Shown here piece after piece: positions 34,255 to 43,063 of a stretch of DNA of 64,000 nucleotides. Position 1 is the stretch's first letter. The number at the start of each line of letters is the position of its first letter. Position numbers and translations under genes: made by a program. Source of the stretch: HGM13862 sp031553915 (GTDB lineage Bacteria; Bacillota; Dehalobacteriia; UBA4068); NCBI GenBank assembly GCA_031553915.1, contig JAVBKT010000003.1, positions 175,541-239,540 on the forward strand, given 5' to 3'. The notes below the pieces were generated by a model, which searched no databases, was not told the origin of the DNA, and was given only the letters and a program-made list of their open reading frames with translations.

Positions 34255-35946
34255 ATGAACGCTATTATTATCATGCTGATTTCTTTTGCTGTCCTCTTTA
34301 TCGCCTATATTACCTATGGCTCCTATTTGGCCAAAAAATGGGGTATTGACACAAAAAGAGAAACGCCGGCACACACTATGACTGACGGAGTTGATTATGT
34401 TCCCGCCAAGGCGCCTGTTTTGCTGGGGCATCATTTTGCTTCTATCGCCGGGGCCGGCCCGATCAACGGGCCGATCCAGGCAGCGGTATTCGGTTGGCTG
34501 CCGGTATTGCTGTGGATTCTCATCGGCGGTATTTTTATGGGCGCAGTGCATGATTTTGGCTCCCTGTTCGCTTCCATCCGCCACAAAGGCAAATCCATCG
34601 GCCATGTCATCGCTATTAATATTGGCAGCCGCGGCAAAAAATTATTCCTGGCCTTTGCCTGGCTGACCTTGGTGCTGGTGGTAGCGGCTTTTACGGATAT
34701 TGTCGCCAGCACCTTTGCCGGTTTTAATGCCAGCGGAGCAACTATCGCCGCTAATGGCTCCACTGCCACTACTTCCATGCTCTTTATTGTCATATCTATT
34801 CTCTTTGGTGTTGCTGTCTATCGCCGCAACGCTAATTTAGCCATCTCTTCAATTATCGGCGTCGCTTGTGTCGCCTTATGTATTTTTATCGGCCTCAAGC
34901 TGCCAATCTTTTTGCCCAAGACCTTTTGGTATGGGGTGATTTTGGTTTACATTTATATTGCTTCCATTACCCCGGTATGGATTTTGCTGCAACCGCGCGA
35001 TTATCTCAATTCCTTTTTGCTTTATTTTATGATTATCGGCGCCTTTTTGGGGATTCTCTTTGCCAATCCCACCATATCCCTGCCGGCAACAACAGGCTTT
35101 AATTCCGCTATTGGCCCGCTCTTCCCGATTCTCTTTACCACCGTGGCCTGCGGCGCAATTTCCGGCTTTCACAGCCTAGTTGGTTCGGGCACAACGGCTA
35201 AGCAGCTGAACAGAGAAAAAGACGCCAAAATGATCGGTTACGGCGGTATGCTGATAGAATGCGGCCTGGCAGTCATCGCCCTGATCGCTGTTGGCAGCCA
35301 GTTTGTTAACGGCGCGCTGCCGGTTGATACTCCGCCTAATGTTTTTGCCAATGCCATCGCCCTTTTCACCGAAAAACTGGCGATACCGTATAATGTCGCC
35401 TTCACCGTGATTACGCTCAGCATCTCTGCTTTTGCGCTGACATCACTGGACACGGCAACCCGTCTGGGGCGTTATATGTTCCAGGAATTTTTCCTGCCCA
35501 CAGATAAAGAGCAGACTGATGTTAAAGGCTATGTAAAAATTATTACCAACAAATATTTTTCCACCTTTATCACTGTTGCTTTAGGCGGTGTGCTGGCGGT
35601 GGCAGGATATCAGAATATTTGGCCCTTGTTTGGCTCCGCCAATCAACTGCTGGCAGCGCTGGCCTTTGTTGCCATTGCCGTGTGGCTGGGCAATGCCGGC
35701 AAAAAAAATTCTATGCTTTACTTCCCGATGTTCTTTATGCTGGCAGTAACACTCACTGCCCTGGTGCTCTCAATAAAAACCAATATTGTCAAACTGCTTG
35801 ACCCTGCCGTTAGCACAGTATTTTATCGCGAAGGACTGCAAATTATTTTTGGCGCCCTGCTGTTTATCCTGGCAATTGTTCTTGTGGTTGAAGGGATGCA
35901 AGCCTTACGCAAGCTGGCAAAAAAACGTAAAGACCTTGCCGCCTGA
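34255..35946 (+). CDS. cstA: CstA-family carbon starvation / pyruvate-peptide transporter
   Basis: A 563-residue membrane transporter with about 14-16 helices. The CstA core signature is near the N-terminus (HHFASIAGAGPINGPIQA), followed by FMGAVHDFGSLFASIRHKGKS (by position, about residues 97-117) and SGFHSLVGSGTTAKQL. CstA/BtsT proteins import pyruvate and, in some species, peptides. It is the short form common in Bacillota, lacking the longer C-terminal part of E. coli CstA. AAAGGAGG precedes the ATG. It ends in TGA. A terminator follows at 35972-35999. Confidence 0.9.
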   Translation: MNAIIIMLISFAVLFIAYITYGSYLAKKWGIDTKRETPAHTMTDGVDYVPAKAPVLLGHHFASIAGAGPINGPIQAAVFGWLPVLLWILIGGIFMGAVHDFGSLFASIRHKGKSIGHVIAINIGSRGKKLFLAFAWLTLVLVVAAFTDIVASTFAGFNASGATIAANGSTATTSMLFIVISILFGVAVYRRNANLAISSIIGVACVALCIFIGLKLPIFLPKTFWYGVILVYIYIASITPVWILLQPRDYLNSFLLYFMIIGAFLGILFANPTISLPATTGFNSAIGPLFPILFTTVACGAISGFHSLVGSGTTAKQLNREKDAKMIGYGGMLIECGLAVIALIAVGSQFVNGALPVDTPPNVFANAIALFTEKLAIPYNVAFTVITLSISAFALTSLDTATRLGRYMFQEFFLPTDKEQTDVKGYVKIITNKYFSTFITVALGGVLAVAGYQNIWPLFGSANQLLAALAFVAIAVWLGNAGKKNSMLYFPMFFMLAVTLTALVLSIKTNIVKLLDPAVSTVFYREGLQIIFGALLFILAIVLVVEGMQALRKLAKKRKDLAA

Positions 35947-35971
35947 GGCGAGTTATTCTTCGGCAAAAGAT

Positions 35972-35999
35972 AAAGAGGATACCAATTGGTATCCTCTTT
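35972..35999. terminator. Terminator between cstA and the convergent CorC-like gene
   Basis: A perfect 12-bp stem AAAGAGGATACC with an AATT loop; A-rich on the left and T-rich on the right. Confidence 0.85.
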
Positions 36000-36026
36000 G
36001 TATTATCCTCAGATTTACAGTGCCAA

Positions 36027-37274
36027 CTATGTCAAGGCCGGCTCCTCTTGTTCTATTTCCCGTACTTCCACAATAATTTCCAATGGCCGGTGGTGCTCTG
36101 TTTTGGTGACGGTCACATGGAGATTCTCATAATCAAAGCTATCGCCTTGCTCGGGTATTTTGCCCAGACACTCCATCACCCAACCGCTGGCAGTTACATA
36201 GTCAAACTCGCCGCTGATATTGAAAACCGCACTCATTTCATCCATATCCACGCGGCAATTAACTTTGATGCGGCCATCCGGCAGAGTAACAAATTCTTCT
36301 ATCACCTTATCATGCTCGTCCCAGATCTCGCCGATCAGCTCTTCTAAGATATCTTCCATAGTGACGATGCCGGTGATAGAGCCAAATTCATCAGTTACCA
36401 CAGCCAAGTGTATTTTTTCTTCTTGCAACAGTTTGAGCAAATCATTGATTTTCATTGCCGGAGTAACATAGACCACCGGGGTGATAATATCCTCAAGAGC
36501 TATCTTTTTGCCCTCCATTTTGATAAAATCACGAATATGCAACACGCCGATAATATTATCAATGGTATCATCATAGACGGGGATGCGGGAAAACCCTGTC
36601 TCAATAAACATCTTTCTCGTTTCCGCCTCGCCCGCCTCTTTTTCCAGGGCAAAAATATCCACGCGCGGGGTTAGGATATCTTCCACCCTGCTGTCATTAA
36701 AATCAATCACACTATGGATCAGATCGCTGTCTTCTTCGTCGATTACCCCTTCGTGCTCGGCTTCCGTCACCAGGCTCAGCAATTCTTCTTCCGTAATGCT
36801 CTGGCTGTCGTCATGCTTAAACAGCTTGCCGAGTAATTTTTTCCATTGGCCAAAAAGAAAATTGACCGGGGTTAAAATTACCATAAAAACACGCAAAATG
36901 GGCGCAGAAAAGAGAGCAAATTTTTCCGGCGCCTCCTTGGCCAGAGTTTTGGGTGAAATCTCACCAAATATCAACACCACTATAGTAATGATAACAGTAG
37001 AAATTGTGGCGCCGATATCGCCGTAAATCTTCACAAACAAAACCGTAGCAATCGCCGTGGCGGCAATATTGACAATATTATTGCCGACAAGAATAGTTGA
37101 AAGCAGCTTATTATAATCCTCGCTGAAATGCAAAACCAGGGCTGCTTTTTGCGAGCCGTTCTCAGCCATATTTTTTATCCTGATTTTGTTGATTGTCGAA
37201 AAGGCGGTTTCTGTCGCTGAAAAATAAGCTGAAAAAAGTATCAGTATCACCAGCGCTATAATTGAACCTATCAT
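36027..37274 (-). CDS. CNNM/CorC-type membrane protein with tandem CBS and CorC_HlyC domains (hemolysin C family)
   Basis: A 415-residue protein of the family linked to Mg2+/Co2+ efflux. In order: a CNNM (DUF21) membrane domain with three to four helices in residues 1-185 (ALVILILFSAYFSATETAFS, VGNNIVNIAATAIAT, FGEISPKTLA), a CBS pair at about 200-325 (DILTPRVDIFAL, FSRIPVYDDTIDNIIGVLHI, VVTDEFGSITGIVTMEDILE), and a C-terminal CorC domain. The start at 37274 gives a proper first helix; GGAGGGA lies 12 bases upstream. It is divergent from the zupT-like metal transporter. Confidence 0.88.
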   Translation of the reverse strand: MIGSIIALVILILFSAYFSATETAFSTINKIRIKNMAENGSQKAALVLHFSEDYNKLLSTILVGNNIVNIAATAIATVLFVKIYGDIGATISTVIITIVVLIFGEISPKTLAKEAPEKFALFSAPILRVFMVILTPVNFLFGQWKKLLGKLFKHDDSQSITEEELLSLVTEAEHEGVIDEEDSDLIHSVIDFNDSRVEDILTPRVDIFALEKEAGEAETRKMFIETGFSRIPVYDDTIDNIIGVLHIRDFIKMEGKKIALEDIITPVVYVTPAMKINDLLKLLQEEKIHLAVVTDEFGSITGIVTMEDILEELIGEIWDEHDKVIEEFVTLPDGRIKVNCRVDMDEMSAVFNISGEFDYVTASGWVMECLGKIPEQGDSFDYENLHVTVTKTEHHRPLEIIVEVREIEQEEPALT

Positions 37275-37483
37275 AAAAAAATAATCCCTCCATATTGAAA
37301 ATAATAGCTGTTTGCGCACAGAGTTAGCATAGCCACCGCTTTCAACACCTCAAAGGACCGCTTGGAAAAAAAGATATATAATTTTCTGTCTTAGCTAAAC
37401 AATCTACTCGGGGAGGGTCTTCCATAAAGATGTTTCCTCTCATATCAACAGTTATATTATATTTGGATTATATTATATTTTTC

Positions 37484-37537
37484 TTGATTATTCAAGCGGT
37501 TTGCGGTAAACTATGTTTGGTTAGTTTCAACTAACCA
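37484..37537 (+). promoter_or_regulatory. zupT promoter with a 20-bp dyad operator over the start point
   Basis: TTGATT (37484-37489), 17 bases, TAAACT (37507-37512). TGGTTAGTT (37518-37526) and AACTAACCA (37529-37537) form a perfect dyad with a 2-base centre, exactly where transcription would begin. Such a site would suit a dimeric metal-sensing repressor of the DtxR/MntR kind. The rest of 37275-37618 is AT-rich and shows no gene; a short TTAGCCATTAGGGA copy lies at 37584-37597. Confidence 0.6.
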
Positions 37538-37618
37538 TTGCCTTATTTGCAAAAATAGATGATAATAAACAGTAGCCTTTTGGTTAGCCATTAGGGACAA
37601 TAGCAAGGAGTATTTTTA

Positions 37619-38437
37619 ATGGAAAATGTTAGTTTAGCTTTTCTTTTGACCACACTGGCCGGTCTCTCTACCGGGATAGGCAGCGCAATTGCCTTCTTTG
37701 CCAAAAAAACTAACAAGAAATTTCTCGCAATTGCGCTCGGTTTTTCTGCCGGAGTGATGATATATGTCTCGATGATAGAAATTTTTCCCCAGGCAACAGC
37801 AGCCCTTTCTCTGGACTTTAGTGAACGCAAAGCCACTGCCCTGACTGCGCTGGCTTTTTTTGGCGGTATGGGCCTAATTGCCCTGATTGATAAATTAATA
37901 CCCAGTGAAAAAAATCCGCATGAGGTGAAATCGATTGAACGTCTAGAGCAGCCCGCCACAGACACTGCGCCAGCGCAAAACAAGACCAGCTTGTTGCGCA
38001 CCGGCTTTTTCACCGCCCTGGCGATTGCTATTCATAATTTCCCCGAGGGCATGGCAACCTTTGTTTCCGCTCTGCAAGAGCCATCAATTGCTATCCCCAT
38101 TGTCGTGGCGATTGCTATCCATAATATCCCGGAAGGGATTGCTGTTTCCGTGCCGATCTATTTTGCGACAGGAAACAGGAAAAAGGCTTTTTTCTATTCT
38201 TTTCTCTCCGGCATGGCCGAGCCGCTTGGCGCGATTGTCGGCTATTTGCTGCTGCTGCCGATTATGAGCAACACTGTTTTTGGTATACTTTTTGCCGCAG
38301 TGGCAGGCATTATGGTTTTTATCTCCATTGACGAGCTGCTGCCCTCCGCACGGGAATACGGCGAGCATCATCTTTCTATTTATGGTATGGTAGCGGGCAT
38401 GATCATCATGGCTATCAGCTTGATTATTTTTATCTAA
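37619..38437 (+). CDS. zupT: ZIP-family divalent metal transporter (ZupT-like)
   Basis: A 272-residue ZIP importer for zinc, iron or manganese, with eight membrane helices. The metal-binding helices carry AIAIHNFPEGMATF and AIAIHNIPEGIAVS, the paired HN(x)PEG signatures of the ZupT branch, and the last part has FISIDELLPSA. A variable, His-poor cytoplasmic loop (about residues 98-125) separates helices 3 and 4. The ATG at 37619 has AAGGAG 8-9 bases upstream. Its promoter is overlapped by a perfect dyad, which suggests metal-dependent repression. Confidence 0.92.
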   Translation: MENVSLAFLLTTLAGLSTGIGSAIAFFAKKTNKKFLAIALGFSAGVMIYVSMIEIFPQATAALSLDFSERKATALTALAFFGGMGLIALIDKLIPSEKNPHEVKSIERLEQPATDTAPAQNKTSLLRTGFFTALAIAIHNFPEGMATFVSALQEPSIAIPIVVAIAIHNIPEGIAVSVPIYFATGNRKKAFFYSFLSGMAEPLGAIVGYLLLLPIMSNTVFGILFAAVAGIMVFISIDELLPSAREYGEHHLSIYGMVAGMIIMAISLIIFI

Positions 38438-38458
38438 TGGGCCTGCGAAAGCTAAAGC

Positions 38459-38487
38459 TTGACAGGTCAGCCGCAAAAGATTATAAT
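38459..38487 (+). promoter_or_regulatory. Consensus sigma-A promoter of the ilv operon
   Basis: TTGACA (38459-38464), exactly 17 bases, TATAAT (38482-38487). Both hexamers are perfect matches. It lies 34 bases before the leader peptide ATG. Confidence 0.85.
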
Positions 38488-38520
38488 AATAACAATTATT
38501 TTGTGAAAGGTAAGCTAGTA

Positions 38521-38646
38521 ATGAAATTTGCCAACCTAGTAAATAATATACTATGCAATGTGGCCGAAATTATTATTCGGTCTATTGGCATTGTCATTAT
38601 TATTCCCAGCTGGCGAGGATCAGTACCTTTCATGCCCGGAGCCTAG
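38521..38646 (+). CDS. ilvL: ilv leader peptide (attenuation control peptide)
   Basis: A 41-residue peptide starting at ATG 38521 with AAAGGTAAG upstream and ending at TAG 38644-38646. It holds ten isoleucines, eight of them between residues 17 and 28 (EIIIRSIGIVIIIPSW), plus valines and leucines. That composition is the signature of a leader peptide whose translation speed reports charged isoleucine/valine tRNA. It sits between the consensus promoter and a terminator hairpin upstream of ilvA, so it most likely controls ilvABNCD by transcription attenuation. Confidence 0.85.
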   Translation: MKFANLVNNILCNVAEIIIRSIGIVIIIPSWRGSVPFMPGA

Positions 38647-38666
38647 GCTCCTTATCACGGAAGATA

Positions 38667-38717
38667 CCCCCTTCGCCTTGCTTGTTGAGCATTCGGCCAG
38701 GGGGTTTTATTTTTTTC
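38667..38717 (+). terminator. ilv attenuator (leader terminator)
   Basis: CCCCCT (38667-38672) pairs with AGGGGG (38699-38704), with GCC/GGC and GCT/AGC pairs inside the loop, followed by TTTTATTTTTTT. The palindrome GGAGCCTAGGCTCC (38638-38651), which overlaps the leader stop codon, is a candidate part of the competing antiterminator or pause structure. It lies 27 bases before the ilvA ATG. Confidence 0.85.
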
Positions 38718-38743
38718 AAAAACTACAAACGGGAGAGAAAACC

Positions 38744-39952
38744 ATGCAATTACACAATATTGAGCAAGCGGCAGAGAGGTTGGCAGGTGTCATCCATAAA
38801 ACAGCGGTCAATTCTTCACGCACCTTCTCGGAGATGGCTGGCACAGAGCTATACATCAAATGCGAAAATTTACAAAAAACAGGCAGCTTTAAGGTGCGCG
38901 GAGCCTATAATAAAATTGCCAGCATGGCGCAAGCAGGGCCCCTGCCGCAGCTGGTGGCGGCTTCCGCCGGCAACCATGCCCAGGGCGTGGCCTTTGCCGC
39001 CACTACCCTTGGCGCAACAGCGACCATAGTCATGCCCCGCAGCACTCCTATTGCCAAGGTGACGGCAACCGAGGGCTATCAGGCAAAGGTTATCCTGCAT
39101 GGCAATGGCTATGACGAGGCTTATGAATATGCCGCCAAGCTTTGCGAGGCGGAAAACGCTACCTTTATTCATCCTTTTAATGATGAAGACGTAATTGCCG
39201 GTCAGGGAACTATCTCTTTGGAAATTCTAAAATCCCTGCCTACCGTCAATACAGTGATCGTTCCTGCCGGCGGCGGCGGTTTACTGGCGGGAATGGCTGC
39301 CTGCATCAAGCAGGTTAACCCCAGCATCCAGGTGATTGGCGTGCAGGCGGAAGGAGCTGACGCTATTGTCCGCTCCTTTAAGAGCAAAAAACTGGTCAGC
39401 ACCAAAACAGCGATAACTATTGCCGACGGTATTGCCGTCCGAAAACCGGGGGAAATAACCACCAAGCTGATTAACCAATATGTAGATGACATGGTTACTG
39501 TCAGTGATGACGCCATCGCCGAGACGATTTTGCTTTTGCTGGAGCGTACCAAAATGGTGGTAGAACCAGCTGGCGCAGCAGCTTTGGCGGCGGCGATTAA
39601 TAATAAAATAAATATCAGCGGCCGGCGCGTAGTCTGCGTACTATCCGGAGGTAATATTGACGTAGGATTTATCCATAAGGTCGTCGAAAAAGGTTTAGTT
39701 ACCCGCGGACGCTTGATGAAATTCAGGACAATCATGCCGGACAGCCCCGGCAGTCTGCAAAAATTCTCCACCATTGTGGCGGAATGCGGCGCTAATATTA
39801 TCATGGTGCAGCATGACCGTTTGCATACCAATTTGCAGCTGGGCGACGCCATTCTTCATGTCGCCTGCGAGGTTAGCGGCTTTAGCCATGGCAAAGAAAT
39901 GATTGCCCGGCTGGAAAAGAACGGTTACCGTACCACCATGGAATCTGACTAA
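38744..39952 (+). CDS. ilvA: Threonine ammonia-lyase (threonine dehydratase)
   Basis: It makes 2-oxobutanoate from threonine, the first step to isoleucine. The 402-residue protein has the PLP lysine in KTGSFKVRGAYNKI, the SAGNHAQGVA phosphate loop, the glycine-rich PAGGGGLLAG cofactor loop, and a C-terminal ACT-like domain (FRTIMPDSPGSLQKFSTIVAE). The length fits the short (about 400-residue) class found in many Bacillota. The ATG at 38744 has GGGAGAG in front; the longer open frame upstream is the leader region. It is the first structural gene of ilvABNCD. Confidence 0.93.
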   Translation: MQLHNIEQAAERLAGVIHKTAVNSSRTFSEMAGTELYIKCENLQKTGSFKVRGAYNKIASMAQAGPLPQLVAASAGNHAQGVAFAATTLGATATIVMPRSTPIAKVTATEGYQAKVILHGNGYDEAYEYAAKLCEAENATFIHPFNDEDVIAGQGTISLEILKSLPTVNTVIVPAGGGGLLAGMAACIKQVNPSIQVIGVQAEGADAIVRSFKSKKLVSTKTAITIADGIAVRKPGEITTKLINQYVDDMVTVSDDAIAETILLLLERTKMVVEPAGAAALAAAINNKINISGRRVVCVLSGGNIDVGFIHKVVEKGLVTRGRLMKFRTIMPDSPGSLQKFSTIVAECGANIIMVQHDRLHTNLQLGDAILHVACEVSGFSHGKEMIARLEKNGYRTTMESD

Positions 39953-40010
39953 ACAAGCGAATCCTCTGCTGTTGAAAAAAGAAGGCTGCTTAAAAAAGGA
40001 AGTGAGATAA

Positions 40011-41705
40011 ATGCAATATACCGGCGCGCAAATTTTAATTGATTCTCTGCTCTGCCAAGGTGTCGATACTGTTTTTGGTTACCCGGGCGGCGCAGTGCTG
40101 AATATTTATGATGCTCTTTATGAACGCCAGGACGAGCTGAGGCATATTTTGACCTCCCATGAGCAGGGAGCAACCCATGCCGCAGACGCCTATGCCCGCT
40201 CTACCGGCAAAACCGGAGTGGTCATTGCCACCTCCGGCCCGGGCGCTACCAATCTGATCACCGGCATAGCTACTGCCTATCATGATTCTGTTCCGCTGGT
40301 GGCTATCACCGGCAATGTGACTTTGGATTTGATTGGCAGGTCCAGCTTTCAGGAAGTTGATATTGTCAGCATCAGCAATCCGGTGGTCAAACATAACTAT
40401 CTGGTGCAGGATGTTAATCAATTGGCAGCCATCGTGCAGGAAGCCTTTGAAATTGCCAATTCCGGACGCAAAGGGCCGGTATTAATCGACATTCCCAAGG
40501 ACATCACTGCGCTAAAAACCGAATATTCACCGCTGCCCAAATTTACCCCGCGCCCCTATCCGCAGCCCGCAAGCGCGCATTTTGCAGAAGTTGCCGCCAA
40601 AATTGCCGCTGCTAAAAAGCCGCTGATTTATTGCGGCGGCGGCGTCACCTTTAGCGATGCCTCTGATCAATTACAGGCCTTTGCCCAAAAGATCCAGGCG
40701 CCAATCGCCTGCAGCATGATGGGGCTCTCTTCGGTCCCGGCCACTTCGCCCCTATTTTTGGGGCTGATCGGCATGCATGGTACGCCTACCTCCAATATGG
40801 CCGCCAGCAAATGTGATTTGCTGATCTGCGTGGGCGCCCGTTTCTCGGACCGCGTAGCTGGCAACAGAGGAAAATTTGCCTCTGACGCCACTATTATACA
40901 TATTGATATTGATAAATCCGAAATCAGCAAAAATGTGGCCGCCAATTATTGGTTAATTGGCGATGCCGGCCAATGCTTGAGCCGGCTGAGCGAGCTTGTC
41001 CCTGAAAACAAGCATTCCGAATGGTCGCATATGCTGTTGCAGCATAAATCATATAATGCTCTGCCGATCAAAGAGAGTCAAGACGGCAAAATTAATCCGC
41101 GCGAGGTGATTGTCTCCCTGCATGAGGTGGCGGGCGACGATATCCTGGTCGCCACTGATGTCGGCCAGCATCAAATGCTCGTCGCCCAATATTATCCCTT
41201 TGTCAAGCCGCGCAGCTTTCTCAGCTCCTGCGGATTGGGCACCATGGGTTATGGCATGGGCGCGGCCAATGGCGCGGCTATCGGCAACCCTTGCAAAACA
41301 GTAGTATTGTTCACTGGCGACGGCAGCTTTCATATGAACCTTTCTGAGCTGGCAGTAGCTGTCGCTCATCAACTGCCGATTAAGGTTATCGTTATCAATA
41401 ACCACGTTTTGGGTATGGTGCATCAATGGCAAAAGCTTTTCTATGACGGCCGCTACAGTCAAACAGAGATCAACCGCCAAACTGATTTCAAAAAGCTGGC
41501 AGAGGCCTTTGGCGCTACTGGTTTCCGCATTGAAAACAGCAACCAAATCACAAACGTGCTGGCCTTGGCGCTCTCCACCGAGGGGCCTTGCGTCATTGAT
41601 TGCCCGGTTGATTATCATGAACGGGTATTCCCAATTATCCCGCCGGGATTATCGTCAGAGGATATGATTTTTACCGAAGAAGACCAAATGGAAGGAGCGA
41701 GATAA
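40011..41705 (+). CDS. ilvB: Acetolactate synthase large subunit
   Basis: The thiamine-diphosphate enzyme condensing pyruvate with pyruvate or 2-oxobutanoate, 564 residues. Visible: VFGYPGGAVL and the catalytic Glu in HEQGATHAADAYARSTG, the FAD-binding middle (PHTD-like region FLGLIGMHGTPTSNMA, VGARFSDRVAGN), and the ThDP/Mg motif GDGSFHMNLSEL...NNHVLGMVHQWQ. The ATG has GGAAGTGAG before it. The small subunit gene starts 1 base after its stop. It is cotranscribed with ilvA and the rest. Confidence 0.95.
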   Translation: MQYTGAQILIDSLLCQGVDTVFGYPGGAVLNIYDALYERQDELRHILTSHEQGATHAADAYARSTGKTGVVIATSGPGATNLITGIATAYHDSVPLVAITGNVTLDLIGRSSFQEVDIVSISNPVVKHNYLVQDVNQLAAIVQEAFEIANSGRKGPVLIDIPKDITALKTEYSPLPKFTPRPYPQPASAHFAEVAAKIAAAKKPLIYCGGGVTFSDASDQLQAFAQKIQAPIACSMMGLSSVPATSPLFLGLIGMHGTPTSNMAASKCDLLICVGARFSDRVAGNRGKFASDATIIHIDIDKSEISKNVAANYWLIGDAGQCLSRLSELVPENKHSEWSHMLLQHKSYNALPIKESQDGKINPREVIVSLHEVAGDDILVATDVGQHQMLVAQYYPFVKPRSFLSSCGLGTMGYGMGAANGAAIGNPCKTVVLFTGDGSFHMNLSELAVAVAHQLPIKVIVINNHVLGMVHQWQKLFYDGRYSQTEINRQTDFKKLAEAFGATGFRIENSNQITNVLALALSTEGPCVIDCPVDYHERVFPIIPPGLSSEDMIFTEEDQMEGAR

Positions 41706-41706
41706 T

Positions 41707-41952
41707 ATGGAACGCAGTATTCTCTCAATTTTAGCCAAAGACCAAGTAGGCTCTTTAATCAAGGTAGCTACCGTGATCAGCGGGCGGGGGTTGAATATCC
41801 ATGAAATCTCGGCTCATGCTGACGAAATCCCGGGATATACCCGCATTATGATTGATTTTATTGGCGAAACGGAAAAAGTCCGCTTGGTACGCAGCCAGAT
41901 TGAAAAACTGGAGGTTGTCAAAGAGGTGGAGATCATCCCGGCCAATGATTAA
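41707..41952 (+). CDS. ilvN: Acetolactate synthase small (regulatory) subunit, short single-ACT form
   Basis: An 81-residue protein consisting of one ACT domain (SILAKDQVGSLIKVATVISGRG, then ISAHADEIPGYTRIMIDF) that would bind valine and give feedback control of IlvB. The longer IlvH form (about 160 residues) has a second domain that is absent here, as in the short E. coli IlvN type. GGAGCGAG at the end of ilvB is its ribosome site, so expression is coupled. Confidence 0.9.
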   Translation: MERSILSILAKDQVGSLIKVATVISGRGLNIHEISAHADEIPGYTRIMIDFIGETEKVRLVRSQIEKLEVVKEVEIIPAND

Positions 41953-42008
41953 TAATAAAGAAAGCAGATACATTAACTTTTGCAGATAATTTTAAGGAGG
42001 ATTTTTCA

Positions 42009-43004
42009 ATGATTAAAATGTATTATGATAGCGACTGCAATATGGCAGCGTTGGCAGCAAAAACCGTAGCTATTATCGGCTATGGCAGCCAGGGTCATGC
42101 CCATGCGCTGAACCTGAAGGAAAGCGGCGTCAAGGTTATTGTCGGCTTGCGCGAGGATTCGCCAAGCTGCGCCAAAGCAAGAGAGACCGGGTTAACCGTG
42201 ATGCCGGTAGCAGACGCCACCAAAGCAGCGCAGATAGTCATGATGCTGGTTCCGGATGAAAAAGCAGCTGATGTTTATCACCAAGAGATTGCTTCAAACC
42301 TGAATGCCGGCGATATGCTGCTCTTTGCCCATGGCTTTAATATCCATTTCAACCAGATTACCCCCCCTGCCAACTGCGATGTAGCTATGGTTGCGCCCAA
42401 AGGCCCGGGGCATACGGTACGCAGCCAATATCAGGAAGGACGCGGTGTTCCTTCGCTGATTGCGATACATCAGGACTATAGTGGTCAGGCCCGCGAGCTG
42501 GCTATGGCCTATGCAGCAGGCATCGGCGCCGGCCGCGCCGGGATTCTCGAAACAAGCTTTAAAGAAGAAACAGAAACTGACCTTTTCGGTGAGCAGGCTG
42601 TGCTGTGCGGCGGCGTCACTGAGCTGATGAAAGCAGGCTTTGACACCCTGGTGGAGGCAGGCTATGCGCCGGAAATGGCCTATTTTGAATGCGTCCATGA
42701 AATGAAGCTGATCGTGGACCTGATCAATGCCGGCGGGTTTGCCATGATGCGTTATTCGATCAGCGATACTGCTGAATATGGCGACTACCGCACGGGCAGA
42801 CGCATTATCACTGAGGATAGCAGAAAAGAGATGAAACAAATACTGCATGAAATTCAGGACGGTACCTTTGCCTCCGAATGGATTAGCGAAAACCGCGCCG
42901 GCGGCAGAGCACGTTTTCTGGCACGCCGGAGAATGGAAGCAGCGCATCCAGTGGAAGAGGTTGGCAAACGCCTGCGCTCGATGATGAGCTGGTTGAAAAA
43001 ATAA
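42009..43004 (+). CDS. ilvC: Ketol-acid reductoisomerase, class I
   Basis: A 331-residue enzyme that isomerises and reduces acetolactate or acetohydroxybutyrate. The N-terminal Rossmann domain has GYGSQGHAHALNLKESG and VGLREDSPSCAKA; the serines after VGLR are typical of NADPH preference. The C-terminal knotted domain has the metal ligands in KEETETDLFGEQAVLCGG and FECVHEMKLIVDLI. AAGGAGG lies upstream of the ATG. It is the fourth gene of the ilv operon. Confidence 0.96.
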   Translation: MIKMYYDSDCNMAALAAKTVAIIGYGSQGHAHALNLKESGVKVIVGLREDSPSCAKARETGLTVMPVADATKAAQIVMMLVPDEKAADVYHQEIASNLNAGDMLLFAHGFNIHFNQITPPANCDVAMVAPKGPGHTVRSQYQEGRGVPSLIAIHQDYSGQARELAMAYAAGIGAGRAGILETSFKEETETDLFGEQAVLCGGVTELMKAGFDTLVEAGYAPEMAYFECVHEMKLIVDLINAGGFAMMRYSISDTAEYGDYRTGRRIITEDSRKEMKQILHEIQDGTFASEWISENRAGGRARFLARRRMEAAHPVEEVGKRLRSMMSWLKK

Positions 43005-43063
43005 TTCCTCCGAAACAGAGGAATTTACTACTTGAACAATAAGCGAATTTTAGAGGTCAAACT

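Noticed and set aside
38437..38743. A T-box leader or an N-terminal extension of IlvA
   Set aside because: No T-box core sequence is present, and the region is better explained by a leader peptide plus attenuator. IlvA begins at 38744 with its own ribosome site.
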